Source: an uncultured Collinsella sp. | Lineage (GTDB): Bacteria; Actinomycetota; Coriobacteriia; Coriobacteriales; Coriobacteriaceae | Length of the DNA stretch: 5,332 bases | NCBI GenBank assembly: GCA_900547835.1 | Contig: URIJ01000144.1 | Location: 1 to 5,332 of the forward strand | Reading direction: 5' to 3' | Shown: piece after piece, positions 1-5,190 of the stretch | Numbering within the stretch: the stretch's first letter is position 1 | Layout: each line of letters begins with the position of its first letter | Made by a program: the position numbers and the translations under genes | Notes under the pieces: generated by a model | Seen by the model: only the letters and a program-made list of their open reading frames with translations | The model's database searches: none | What the model was told of the DNA's origin: nothing

Positions 1-274
1 GGTCGTCCTTGGCGTCCAGAATCTTAATGAGCAGCGGGAACTCCTTGCCCTCGCAATTGCCAAAGAGCTCGCGGTGCTCGGCCCACAGCCACGAAAGCGT
101 GTGACCTGCATACGGGCCCTCCGCAATCTGACAGTCGCCGTTGGGATGGGCCGAGATGGCCCAGCACTCACCGATGGGACCCTCCGGAATGTCGTAGCCA
201 AATACGGTTTCGAGCTGACGGCCACCCCAGATCTTCTCGTGGAAAATCGGCGTCAGTTTAATCAAATCGGACAT
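1..274 (-). CDS. manA: Mannose-6-phosphate isomerase, class I (N-terminal part, runs off the left edge)
   Basis: This cytoplasmic zinc enzyme interconverts mannose 6-phosphate and fructose 6-phosphate, feeding mannose into glycolysis. The 91 visible residues carry family hallmarks in order: IWGG at residues 15-18, GECWAIS at 35-41, a following NG pair, and FPLLIKILDAKDD at 79-91. The last motif is the conserved lead-in to the zinc-binding VQVHP segment, which lies outside the window, so the catalytic ligands cannot be checked. Two in-frame starts exist, 280 and 274. I chose 274 because the GGGGG Shine-Dalgarno tract (282-286) is 7 bases from it and only 1 base from the other. The gene follows the GntR regulator on the same strand after a 74-base gap, so cotranscription is likely. 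An isomerase of this type beside a beta-glycoside PTS operon hints that the imported sugar contains mannose (inference). Confidence 0.93.
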   Translation of the reverse strand, partial: MSDLIKLTPIFHEKIWGGRQLETVFGYDIPEGPIGECWAISAHPNGDCQIAEGPYAGHTLSWLWAEHRELFGNCEGKEFPLLIKILDAKDD

Positions 275-296
275 GTTCATACCCCCATGGTGTTGC

Positions 297-334
297 GCGG
301 GCGCCGCGCAAAACTGCTCAAAACGAGCGCCCGC
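297..334 (-). other. GC-rich intercistronic stem-loop between the regulator and manA
   Basis: A perfect 8-bp inverted repeat, GCGGGCGC (297-304) and GCGCCCGC (327-334), encloses a 22-base loop. It lies between the regulator stop codon and the manA ribosome binding site. No T tract follows it in the leftward direction, so it does not look like a complete intrinsic terminator. An RNA-processing or 3'-end-protecting hairpin within a dicistronic message is more likely (inference). Confidence 0.5.
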
Positions 335-348
335 ATGACTACAAAAAC

Positions 349-1068
349 CTATGCCAACGTTACGTTGTGCAGCTCAAAGCGGTCGCCGACGTTGTGCGAG
401 ATCGAATGCTCAAAGGCGATGCCGCTATCCAAAAAGCCAATCTGGTTGAGCTCGAGCAGGGGAGAGCCGGGCTTGGTGTCCAGGCGCTCAGCTTCTTCCT
501 CGGTTGCCGCCACGGCACGGATGGTGCGGTGGAAGCTCGAAATCTTCAGCCCGCACTGCTCGCGGATGAAGCTATAGATCGATCCGTACAGGTCCTTCTT
601 TTTAAGGCCCGGGATCAGCTCGAGGGGCATATAGGTGTACTCGATAACGATGGGCTTCTCGTCGACCTGGCGCACGCGCACGATGTGGTAGGCAAAGTCG
701 TCCTCGGCAATTCCCAGCTGGGCAGCGACGTCCGCCGGTGGATTGACAATCGAGAAATCGTAGACCACCGAGGTCACCTTCTCCCCGCGGTGCTCATACG
801 AAAAGCCCTGGGCACGGTCGTTCTTGCCCTGGAAAAACGCCTTGCCGGGAAGCCCCGCCGTGTCCTTGACGTAGGTGCCCGATCCGCGCCGACTGGTAAT
901 AAGACCTTCCTCGGTAATCTGCTCAATCGCTCGTTTGACGGTGATTTTGGAAACGCTATAGAGCTCGCAGAACTCGACGACGGTGGGCAACTTGTCGCCC
1001 GGCTTAAGAGCACCGTCCTCGATGCTTCGGCGGATATCTGCAGCTATTGCCTCGTATTTGGGAATCAT
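349..1068 (-). CDS. GntR-family transcriptional regulator, HutC-type with UTRA effector domain
   Basis: The 239-residue protein has the usual length of the family. Residues 3-67 form the GntR winged helix: an IAADIRRSIEDGALKPGDKLP opening helix and turn, the recognition helix SKITVKRAIEQ at 40-50, and the wing GLITSRRGSGTYV at 55-67. Residues from about 90 to 235 are a UTRA ligand-binding domain, ending in the typical AFEHSISHNVGDRFELH segment (218-234). UTRA regulators of PTS loci commonly bind a sugar phosphate and act as repressors. The start at 1068 has an AAAGGGGG Shine-Dalgarno tract (1073-1080) 4 bases upstream. The gene is divergent from the GH1/PTS operon and leads manA, so it probably controls both units and itself from the 1069-1210 region. 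By domains and context it matches GmuR of Bacillus subtilis. The effector and operator are inferred, not shown. Confidence 0.93.
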   Translation of the reverse strand: MIPKYEAIAADIRRSIEDGALKPGDKLPTVVEFCELYSVSKITVKRAIEQITEEGLITSRRGSGTYVKDTAGLPGKAFFQGKNDRAQGFSYEHRGEKVTSVVYDFSIVNPPADVAAQLGIAEDDFAYHIVRVRQVDEKPIVIEYTYMPLELIPGLKKKDLYGSIYSFIREQCGLKISSFHRTIRAVAATEEEAERLDTKPGSPLLELNQIGFLDSGIAFEHSISHNVGDRFELHNVTLA

Positions 1069-1097
1069 GGAACCCCCTTTCCGACATACATAAATGC

Positions 1098-1185
1098 ATA
1101 AGTAAGTATAACCCTCTGCGAGGCATCCATATAACTCCTATCTAAGAAGTTCGAGAAAGAAAAAAGAAAAAGACGCTTTACTTAT
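1098..1185. repeat. Inverted 8-mer pair ATAAGTAA / TTACTTAT, candidate operators
   Basis: ATAAGTAA (1098-1105) reappears inverted as TTACTTAT (1178-1185), with centres 80 bp apart. One copy touches the predicted -10 of the leftward promoter. The other overlaps the -35 of the rightward promoter. That placement suits a repressor acting on both divergent promoters. The repeat is short and lies in locally AT-rich DNA, so chance is not excluded, and neither copy is itself a good palindrome. Confidence 0.3.
1105..1134 (-). promoter_or_regulatory. Possible promoter of the regulator-manA unit
   Basis: Reading leftward, TATACT (1110-1105) is a good -10 hexamer. It is preceded after 18 bases by TTATAT (1134-1129), a weak -35. 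Transcription would start near 1098, about 30 bases before the regulator start codon. The -10 directly abuts one copy of the ATAAGTAA inverted repeat, which would allow autoregulation. The -35 match is poor, so this is tentative. Confidence 0.35.
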
Positions 1186-1204
1186 AAAATCAGAGCGCTA
1201 TAGT
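1177..1204 (+). promoter_or_regulatory. Probable sigma70-type promoter of the GH1-PTS operon
   Basis: TTTACT (1177-1182) and TATAGT (1199-1204) are separated by 16 bases, a near-consensus arrangement placing transcription start near 1211. An A-rich tract (1153-1174) lies directly upstream of the -35 and could act as an UP element or bend DNA. The start implies a leader of roughly 160 nt, which is strongly structured. No other comparably good promoter is seen before the GH1 gene. Confidence 0.5.
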
Positions 1205-1242
1205 TGTAGCCAACAAACGGAACCCTGCCGCTCGGTAGGACC

Positions 1243-1267
1243 GACCGTTTGGGGACGGTTTTGTTTT
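1243..1267 (+). terminator. Weak terminator-like hairpin in the leader
   Basis: ACCGT (1244-1248) pairs with ACGGT (1255-1259) around a TTGGGG loop. A G-T pair (1243/1260) can extend the stem, and TTTTGTTTT (1259-1267) follows. The shape is that of an intrinsic terminator, but the stem is only 5-6 bp with three G-C pairs, so it would be inefficient alone. The upstream segment 1215-1220 can pair with 1245-1250 and would prevent it from forming. Confidence 0.28.
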
Positions 1268-1342
1268 GGCGGGTTGGATACCCAGATAACCGGTGCGCGC
1301 CCGCGCCGGATAACCTGCCAAGGCAAACCCGTCTCCAACCGG
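1245..1342 (+). repeat. Very long imperfect inverted repeat (31-position stem) with a nested GC-rich hairpin
   Basis: Bases 1245-1275 pair with 1312-1342. Counting by eye there are 25 Watson-Crick pairs, four G-T wobbles (1253/1334, 1264/1323, 1265/1322, 1271/1316) and two T-C mismatches (1248/1339 and 1259/1328). The loop contains a second hairpin, CCGGTGCG (1290-1297) with CGCGCCGG (1302-1309). Neither strand has a T tract after the outer arm, so it is not a simple terminator. The four mismatched wobble positions would pair as RNA, favouring a transcript-level role. A decayed inverted-repeat element is the main alternative. Confidence 0.65.
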
Positions 1343-1372
1343 AAGCTCTAGAACACGAAAGCGAGGACTTCG

Positions 1373-2773
1373 ATGGCACAGTATCAGCTGCCCGGCGACT
1401 TCTTCTTTGGCGCCGCTATGTCCGGCCCGCAGACTGAGGGCCAATGGAACCAGGGCGGCAAGCTCGAGAACCTGTGGGACACCTGGTCCATCCAGGATCT
1501 GGATTCGTTCTATAACCGCGTTGGCTCTTATGCCGGCAATGACTTTATGGCCAAGTACCAGGAGGACCTTCGCATTTTGAAGGACTTGGGCCTGGATACT
1601 TATCGCACCTCCATCCAGTGGAGTCGCCTGCTCGATGCTAACGGCAACCTTAATGAGGAGGGCGCCGCGTGGTATCACGAGCTGTTCCGCGCCTCTCGCG
1701 AGGCCGGCCTGGAGCCGTTCGTCAACCTGTACCACTTTGACATGCCCACCTACCTCTTTAACCGTGGCGGCTGGGAGAGCCGTGAGGTCGTCGAGGCTTA
1801 CGCGCATTACGCCGACGTCGCCTTCCACGAGTTTGGCCAGGAGATTAAGTACTGGTTCACCTTTAACGAGCCCATCGTCGAGCCCGAGCAGCGCTACCAG
1901 GAGGGCGTGTGGTTCCCGCAGCTCCATGACTATAACCGCGCTCGCACCGTTCAGTATCACATCTCGCTGGCGCACGCGCTGGCCGTGGCCAACTATCGCC
2001 GCGCCTATGACGAGGGAGCCGTTCGCGCCGATGCCAAGATCGGCATGATCAACTGCTTTACCCCGGTCTACACCAAGGAGAACCCCAGCGAGGCAGACCT
2101 CGAGGCCGTGCGTATGACCGGCGGCATCAACAATCGCTGGTGGCTCGACCTTATTACCAAGGGCGAGCTTCCCGCCGACGTGCTCGACAGCTTGGCCGAG
2201 GGCGGCGTTAAACTCCCGTTCCGTGCCGGCGACCAAGAGATCCTCAAGCAGGGTGTTGTCGACTGGCTCGGTTGCAACTACTACCACCCTACGCGCGTTC
2301 AGGCTCCGGCGAGCAAGATCGACCAGTGCGGTCTGCCGCACTTTGCCGACGAGTACGTGTGGCCCGACGCCGTTATGAACGAGAGCCGCGGCTGGGAGAT
2401 CTACCCGCAGGGTCTCTACGACTTTGGCATGGACTGCGCTAAGAATTACCCCGATCTTGAGTGGTTTGTATCCGAGAACGGTATCGGCATCATGGACGAA
2501 TACAAGAATCGTGACGCCGAAGGGACCATCCAGGATGACTACCGCGTCGACTTTGTGCGCCAGCACCTGGAGTGGGTCGCCAAGGCAATCGCCGAGGGCG
2601 CCAAATGCCGCGGATACCATTATTGGGCCGTCATCGACAACTGGTCTTGGGCCAATGCCTTTAAGAACCGTTACGGATTTGTCGAGGTCGATCTCATGGA
2701 CGGTTACAAGCGCCGCCTTAAGAAGTCGGCAGCTTGGCTCAAGCAGGTCGCAACGACCCACGTGGTTGACTAG
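1373..2773 (+). CDS. Glycoside hydrolase family 1, 6-phospho-beta-glycosidase (glucosidase/mannosidase type)
   Basis: This cytoplasmic retaining hydrolase cleaves PTS-imported, 6-phosphorylated beta-disaccharides into a sugar 6-phosphate and a free sugar. Its 466 residues are normal for GH1 and it has no signal peptide. Visible GH1 landmarks are PQTEG (19-23), YHFDMP (120-125, usually HWDLP), TFNEP (163-167) with acid/base Glu166, GCNYYHP (300-306), and VSENG (366-370) with nucleophile Glu368. In the aglycone/phosphate loop DNWSWANAFKNRYGF (422-436), Ser425 replaces the Glu that binds the glucose hydroxyls in non-phosphorylated-substrate enzymes, indicating a 6-phospho substrate. Lys431 and Tyr434 complete the loop, with Asn432 where the classic LacG/BglA pattern has Lys. 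The start has GAGG 6 bases upstream. It is first in the operon ahead of the PTS genes and corresponds in context to GmuD. Glucose versus mannose specificity cannot be read from the sequence. Confidence 0.92.
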   Translation: MAQYQLPGDFFFGAAMSGPQTEGQWNQGGKLENLWDTWSIQDLDSFYNRVGSYAGNDFMAKYQEDLRILKDLGLDTYRTSIQWSRLLDANGNLNEEGAAWYHELFRASREAGLEPFVNLYHFDMPTYLFNRGGWESREVVEAYAHYADVAFHEFGQEIKYWFTFNEPIVEPEQRYQEGVWFPQLHDYNRARTVQYHISLAHALAVANYRRAYDEGAVRADAKIGMINCFTPVYTKENPSEADLEAVRMTGGINNRWWLDLITKGELPADVLDSLAEGGVKLPFRAGDQEILKQGVVDWLGCNYYHPTRVQAPASKIDQCGLPHFADEYVWPDAVMNESRGWEIYPQGLYDFGMDCAKNYPDLEWFVSENGIGIMDEYKNRDAEGTIQDDYRVDFVRQHLEWVAKAIAEGAKCRGYHYWAVIDNWSWANAFKNRYGFVEVDLMDGYKRRLKKSAAWLKQVATTHVVD

Positions 2774-2794
2774 CGACCAGGCGAACGCCCAGAC

Positions 2795-2855
2795 CGCGCG
2801 CCGCCGCGCGCAAAACATGGCACATCTGGTGGCAAAGGGCGACAGACCACCGTGC
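2795..2855 (+). other. Intercistronic stem-loops between GH1 and EIIC genes
   Basis: The 120-base gap holds CGCGCG (2795-2800) pairing with CGCGCG (2805-2810) around CCGC. A second, larger stem joins GCAC (2820-2823) and GGTGG (2828-2832) to CCACC (2847-2851) and GTGC (2852-2855). No T tract follows either, so read-through into the EIIC gene is expected. A role in mRNA processing, or in setting relative levels of enzyme and transporter, is inference. No small gene is evident here. Confidence 0.45.
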
Positions 2856-2893
2856 GCATAGGAAAAGGCCGGATTTGATAGTTAGGAGCAATC

Positions 2894-4246
2894 ATGGCCA
2901 GTGAAAACGGAAAGAGCTTCCTCGACAAATTTGCCGAGGTCTCTGCGAAGGTGGGAAACCAGGTTCACCTGCGTTCCCTGCGCGATGCCTTCGCAACCAT
3001 CACGCCGCTCTATATCCTTGCGGGTATCGCGGTTCTTATTAACAATGTTGTGTTCCCCCTGTTCCCGCTCGATGCGGCGGGCCTTGCCAACCTTCAGACC
3101 TGGGGTTCGGCAATTACGCTGGGCACCCTCAACGTCTCTGCCATTATCTTGGCAGGACTGATTGGCTACAGCCTCGCTAAGAACGAGCGCTTCGATAACC
3201 CGCTTGCCTGCATGGTCGTCGCCATCTCCGCTTTCGTCATCATGATGCCGCAGCAGATCACCGCCACGCTTGCCGCCACGAGCCCGCTGCTCACCGACAA
3301 GATCACTTCTGCCGAGGTCACGGGCGCCCTTTCGACTGCCAACACCGGTACCAACGGTCTGTTCGCGGCTATTATCATCGCCCTGCTCTCCGTTACGCTC
3401 TTCATCAAGATCTCCGGCGTCGAGAAGCTTAAGGTCAAGCTGGGCGAGGGCGTGCCTCCCGCGGTCTCCAACTCCTTTAACGTCATGATCCCGATGCTGC
3501 TCAACCTTTCGATCTTCGCTGTTGCCGCGGCCCTGCTCGCCGTGTTTGCCGGTACCGATCTGTGCACCATCATCTCCACGTGCATCTCCAACCCGCTTAA
3601 GAGCATCATGAACGCCGGTCCGTGGGCTGTTATCCTCATCTACACCCTTGCGAACCTGCTGTTCTGCGTCGGTATTCACCAGTCCACCATCTCTGGCGCT
3701 ACCGTCGAGCCGATCCTGACCATGCTCATCGTCGACAACATGGCTACCTTTGCCGCCGGTGGCACCATCCAGCCCGACCACTACATGAACATGCAGATCG
3801 TCAACAGCTTTGCCCTTATCGGCGGCTCGGGCTGCACCCTCATGCTCCTGCTCGATACCCTCCTGTTCTCCAAGAACAAGGCTTCCAAGACCGTTTCCAA
3901 GATGGCTCTCGTTCCTGGCCTGTTTAACATCAACGAGCCGGTTATCTATGGTTACCCCATCGTGTACAACCTGCCGCTCATGATTCCGTTCGTGCTCCTT
4001 CCCGACCTGTTCATCGGCATCACCTATGGTCTGACCTGCGCAGGCATCATCAGCCCCTGCATTGCCCAGGTGCCTTGGACCATGCCTCCCGTCATCAACG
4101 CTCTGCTTGCTACGGGCTTTGACTGGCGCGCTGGCGTGTGGCAGGCGCTCGAGCTTGTCATCGTCATGGCTGTCTACCTGCCCTTTATGAGGATCTCCGA
4201 GAAGGCCATCGCCAAGCAGGAGGCCCTTGCCGAGCAGAACGCTTAA
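2894..4246 (+). CDS. PTS sugar transporter subunit IIC, lactose/cellobiose (CelB-like) family
   Basis: This integral membrane permease translocates a beta-disaccharide while EIIB phosphorylates it. The 450 residues match the family's usual length and contain about ten hydrophobic segments, for example 36-56, 77-95, 105-120, 155-172, 198-220, 243-262 and 360-388. Recognisable conserved blocks are GEGVPPAVSNSF (184-195), GIHQSTISGATVEPIL (260-275), FNINEPVIYGYPIVYNLP (344-361) and VPWTMPPVINALLATGFDW (393-411). The NINEP block is typical of EIIC substrate-binding regions in this family. There is no fused EIIB or EIIA domain; separate genes downstream supply them. The AGGAG ribosome binding site (2884-2888) is 5 bases before the ATG. 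The equivalents are CelB and GmuC. The family also moves lactose, lichenan fragments and chitobiose, so the substrate is inferred from neighbours. Confidence 0.94.
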   Translation: MASENGKSFLDKFAEVSAKVGNQVHLRSLRDAFATITPLYILAGIAVLINNVVFPLFPLDAAGLANLQTWGSAITLGTLNVSAIILAGLIGYSLAKNERFDNPLACMVVAISAFVIMMPQQITATLAATSPLLTDKITSAEVTGALSTANTGTNGLFAAIIIALLSVTLFIKISGVEKLKVKLGEGVPPAVSNSFNVMIPMLLNLSIFAVAAALLAVFAGTDLCTIISTCISNPLKSIMNAGPWAVILIYTLANLLFCVGIHQSTISGATVEPILTMLIVDNMATFAAGGTIQPDHYMNMQIVNSFALIGGSGCTLMLLLDTLLFSKNKASKTVSKMALVPGLFNINEPVIYGYPIVYNLPLMIPFVLLPDLFIGITYGLTCAGIISPCIAQVPWTMPPVINALLATGFDWRAGVWQALELVIVMAVYLPFMRISEKAIAKQEALAEQNA

Positions 4247-4262
4247 ACGTCGTTCTCCCTTT

Positions 4263-4295
4263 CACCGTTGCGGGCGCCGGTACGCGGTGCCGGTG
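4263..4295 (+). other. Stem-loop after the EIIC gene, terminator-related but without a T tract
   Basis: GGCGCCG (4273-4279) pairs with CGGTGCC (4285-4291) with one wobble. CACC (4263-4266) can pair with GGTG (4292-4295) outside it. What follows is C/T-mixed (GGCTCTCCTCTTG), not a clean T run. The entry TCCCTTTCAC then CGGGCGC is shared with the true operon terminator at 5092-5107. It may allow partial termination between EIIC and EIIB (inference). Confidence 0.4.
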
Positions 4296-4310
4296 TCCGC
4301 GGCTCTCCTC

Positions 4311-4340
4311 TTGTGTTGAGGCACAGGGGGTGGGTACAGT
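4311..4340 (+). promoter_or_regulatory. Possible weak internal promoter ahead of the EIIB gene
   Basis: TTGTGT (4311-4316) and TACAGT (4335-4340) are 18 bases apart. Each is a partial match to consensus, and TGGG precedes the -10. The 153-base gap before EIIB is larger than other gaps in the operon, which would leave room for a separate start. The -10 sits inside an imperfect palindrome, GGGTACAGTAACC (4332-4344). Read-through from the main promoter remains the simpler explanation. Confidence 0.22.
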
Positions 4341-4368
4341 AACCACAAGGAATAAAACCAGTTGTCGT

Positions 4369-4383
4369 CTGCGCGCCGCGCAG
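4369..4383 (+). other. Perfect GC hairpin immediately upstream of the EIIB ribosome binding site
   Basis: CTGCGC (4369-4374) and GCGCAG (4378-4383) form a 6-bp stem around GCC. It ends 4 bases before a strong AAGGAGG Shine-Dalgarno sequence (4388-4394). Being so close, it could keep the ribosome binding site unpaired or mark a processed 5' end, giving high EIIB/EIIA translation. The function is inference. Confidence 0.45.
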
Positions 4384-4399
4384 TTATAAGGAGGAAACC

Positions 4400-4702
4400 A
4401 TGAAGAAGATCATGCTTTGCTGCAATGCCGGCATGTCCACGAGTCTGCTGGTCCAGAAGATGCAGACTGAGGTCGCGAACCGCGGTCTGGACATCGAGGT
4501 CGAGGCTCGTCCCATGAACGAGGCCCACGATCACCTGGACGAGTGCGACATGTTGCTGCTTGGCCCGCAGATCGGCTACACCAAGGGTGACTTTGAGAAG
4601 GAGGCCGCCGGTCGTTTTCCGGTCGAGGTCATCAACATGGTCGACTACGGCCGCATGAACGCTGCCGGCATCATCGATCACTGCGTCAGCGTGATGGGCT
4701 AG
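4400..4702 (+). CDS. PTS sugar transporter subunit IIB, lactose/cellobiose (CelA-like) family
   Basis: This small cytoplasmic protein takes a phosphoryl group from EIIA and passes it to the sugar carried by EIIC. It is 100 residues long, typical for stand-alone EIIB of this family. The phosphocysteine loop is CNAGMSTSLLV: Cys8 is the expected active residue, preceded by an extra Cys7 that is not usually conserved. The central LLLGPQIGY (residues 53-61) matches the family's second strand and loop. A near-ideal AAGGAGG lies 5 bases upstream of the ATG. The EIIA gene begins 9 bases after the stop codon, so the two are very probably translationally linked. The equivalents are CelA and GmuB. Confidence 0.95.
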   Translation: MKKIMLCCNAGMSTSLLVQKMQTEVANRGLDIEVEARPMNEAHDHLDECDMLLLGPQIGYTKGDFEKEAAGRFPVEVINMVDYGRMNAAGIIDHCVSVMG

Positions 4703-4711
4703 GTGCAGCAT

Positions 4712-5044
4712 ATGGAGGATATGAACGAGTTGCAGATGACCTGTTTCGAGATCATCAGCTACGTCGGTACCGCCAAGAGCATGTACATCAATGCCGTGCA
4801 AAAGGCCAAGGAGGGCGATTTTGACGCCGCCGAGGAACTTATCAAGCAGGGCGACGAGGCTTACAACGGTGGACACGATGTCCATATGGGGCTCCTCAAA
4901 AAGGAGGCTAACGGCGAGCGTAACGGCGAAGCCCCGCTGATTCTGCTGCATGCCGAGGACCAGATGGCCGGCACCGAGACCATGCGCGTCATGGCCACGG
5001 AGCTCATCGAGGTCCACAAGCTGCTGCAGGCGCTTAAGGCCTAG
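4712..5044 (+). CDS. PTS sugar transporter subunit IIA, lactose/cellobiose (CelC/LacF-like) family
   Basis: This cytoplasmic all-helical phosphocarrier, trimeric in characterised relatives, accepts phosphate from HPr and gives it to EIIB. From the ATG at 4712 it has 110 residues, near the usual length. His80 in LLHAEDQM is the expected phosphorylation site and Asp83, three residues on, the usual metal-binding Asp. The helix FEIISYVGTAKSMYINAV and the GDFDAAEELIKQGDEAY segment are family signatures. Three starts are possible: GTG 4703 directly after the EIIB stop, ATG 4712, and ATG 4721. I prefer 4712 because AGG (4701-4703) lies 8 bases upstream, whereas GGAGG (4714-4718) is only 2 bases from 4721. 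It is the last gene before the operon terminator. The equivalents are CelC and GmuA. Confidence 0.93.
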   Translation: MEDMNELQMTCFEIISYVGTAKSMYINAVQKAKEGDFDAAEELIKQGDEAYNGGHDVHMGLLKKEANGERNGEAPLILLHAEDQMAGTETMRVMATELIEVHKLLQALKA

Positions 5045-5102
5045 TCGGCGTTATCGCCGCGATGGAGTGTGCGGTTCACCAGACAATTCAGTCCCTTTCA
5101 CG

Positions 5103-5141
5103 GGCGCTGGGAGTTTTCCGTCTCCCGGCGCCTTTGTATTT
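5103..5141 (+). terminator. Strong intrinsic terminator of the GH1-PTS operon
   Basis: GGCGCTGGGAG (5103-5113) pairs with CTCCCGGCGCC (5122-5132), an 11-bp stem with a single G-T wobble and an 8-base loop. TTTGTATTT (5133-5141) follows. It lies 59 bases after the EIIA stop codon. A short CGGCG-TTAT-CGCCG hairpin (5046-5059) sits directly after that stop. Confidence 0.85.
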
Positions 5142-5190
5142 GGCGAAGGGCTGCGCGACCTGTTGGGCGGGCCTTCGTGTTTTCCCAAAT
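5138..5190. terminator. Second, weaker terminator-like stem between the operon and the kinase gene
   Basis: CGAAGG (5144-5149) pairs with CCTTCG (5172-5177) around a 22-base loop and is followed by TGTGTTTT. An outer stem ATTTGG (5138-5143) with CCAAAT (5185-5190) can stack on it across a 7-base bulge. The long loop makes it a poor terminator alone. It may be a backup to the first, or an ageing repeat. Confidence 0.35.

Larger units (their letters stand above)
1211..1372 (+). promoter_or_regulatory. Long structured 5' leader of the GH1-PTS operon
   Basis: This non-coding stretch holds an unusual density of complementary segments. CCTGCC/GGTAGG forms a small hairpin at 1224-1239. AAACGG (1215-1220) can pair with CCGTTT (1245-1250). 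ACCGT/ACGGT (1244-1259) forms another hairpin followed by a T-rich run. A very long stem joins 1245-1275 to 1312-1342. Several of these share bases and cannot coexist, which is the layout of an RNA switch or attenuator. I do not recognise a known riboswitch, T-box or antiterminator-protein target. The ribosome binding site GAGG (1363-1366) lies outside the long stem, 6 bases from the GH1 start codon. Confidence 0.5.

Noticed and set aside
74..577. Open frame on the plus strand covering the manA start and the regulator end
   Set aside because: It overlaps two convincing minus-strand genes and resembles no protein family.
367..1101. Open frame of 244 codons on the plus strand across the regulator
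   Set aside because: It mirrors the GntR/UTRA gene, whose minus-strand product has clear winged-helix and UTRA motifs and a good ribosome binding site.
1089..1104. Tandem CATAAATG/CATAAGTA as an iterated operator
   Set aside because: Only two imperfect units in AT-rich DNA; too weak to call apart from the inverted ATAAGTAA pair.
1211..1372. T-box, known riboswitch or BglG-type antiterminator target in the leader
   Set aside because: No T-box core sequence, no recognised aptamer core, and no BglG/LicT-type antiterminator gene in the window.
1190..2818. Long open frame of 542 codons on the minus strand opposite the GH1 gene
   Set aside because: The product lacks any recognisable domain. It is an antisense shadow caused by GC-rich codon bias; the plus-strand frame has all GH1 catalytic motifs.
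2882..3781. Open frame of 299 codons on the minus strand across EIIC
   Set aside because: The product is highly charged, low-complexity sequence typical of reading a membrane-protein gene backwards.
4262..5017. Open frame of 251 codons on the minus strand across EIIB and EIIA
   Set aside because: It is antisense to two short genes with clear phosphorylation-site motifs and good starts. The product shows no domain.
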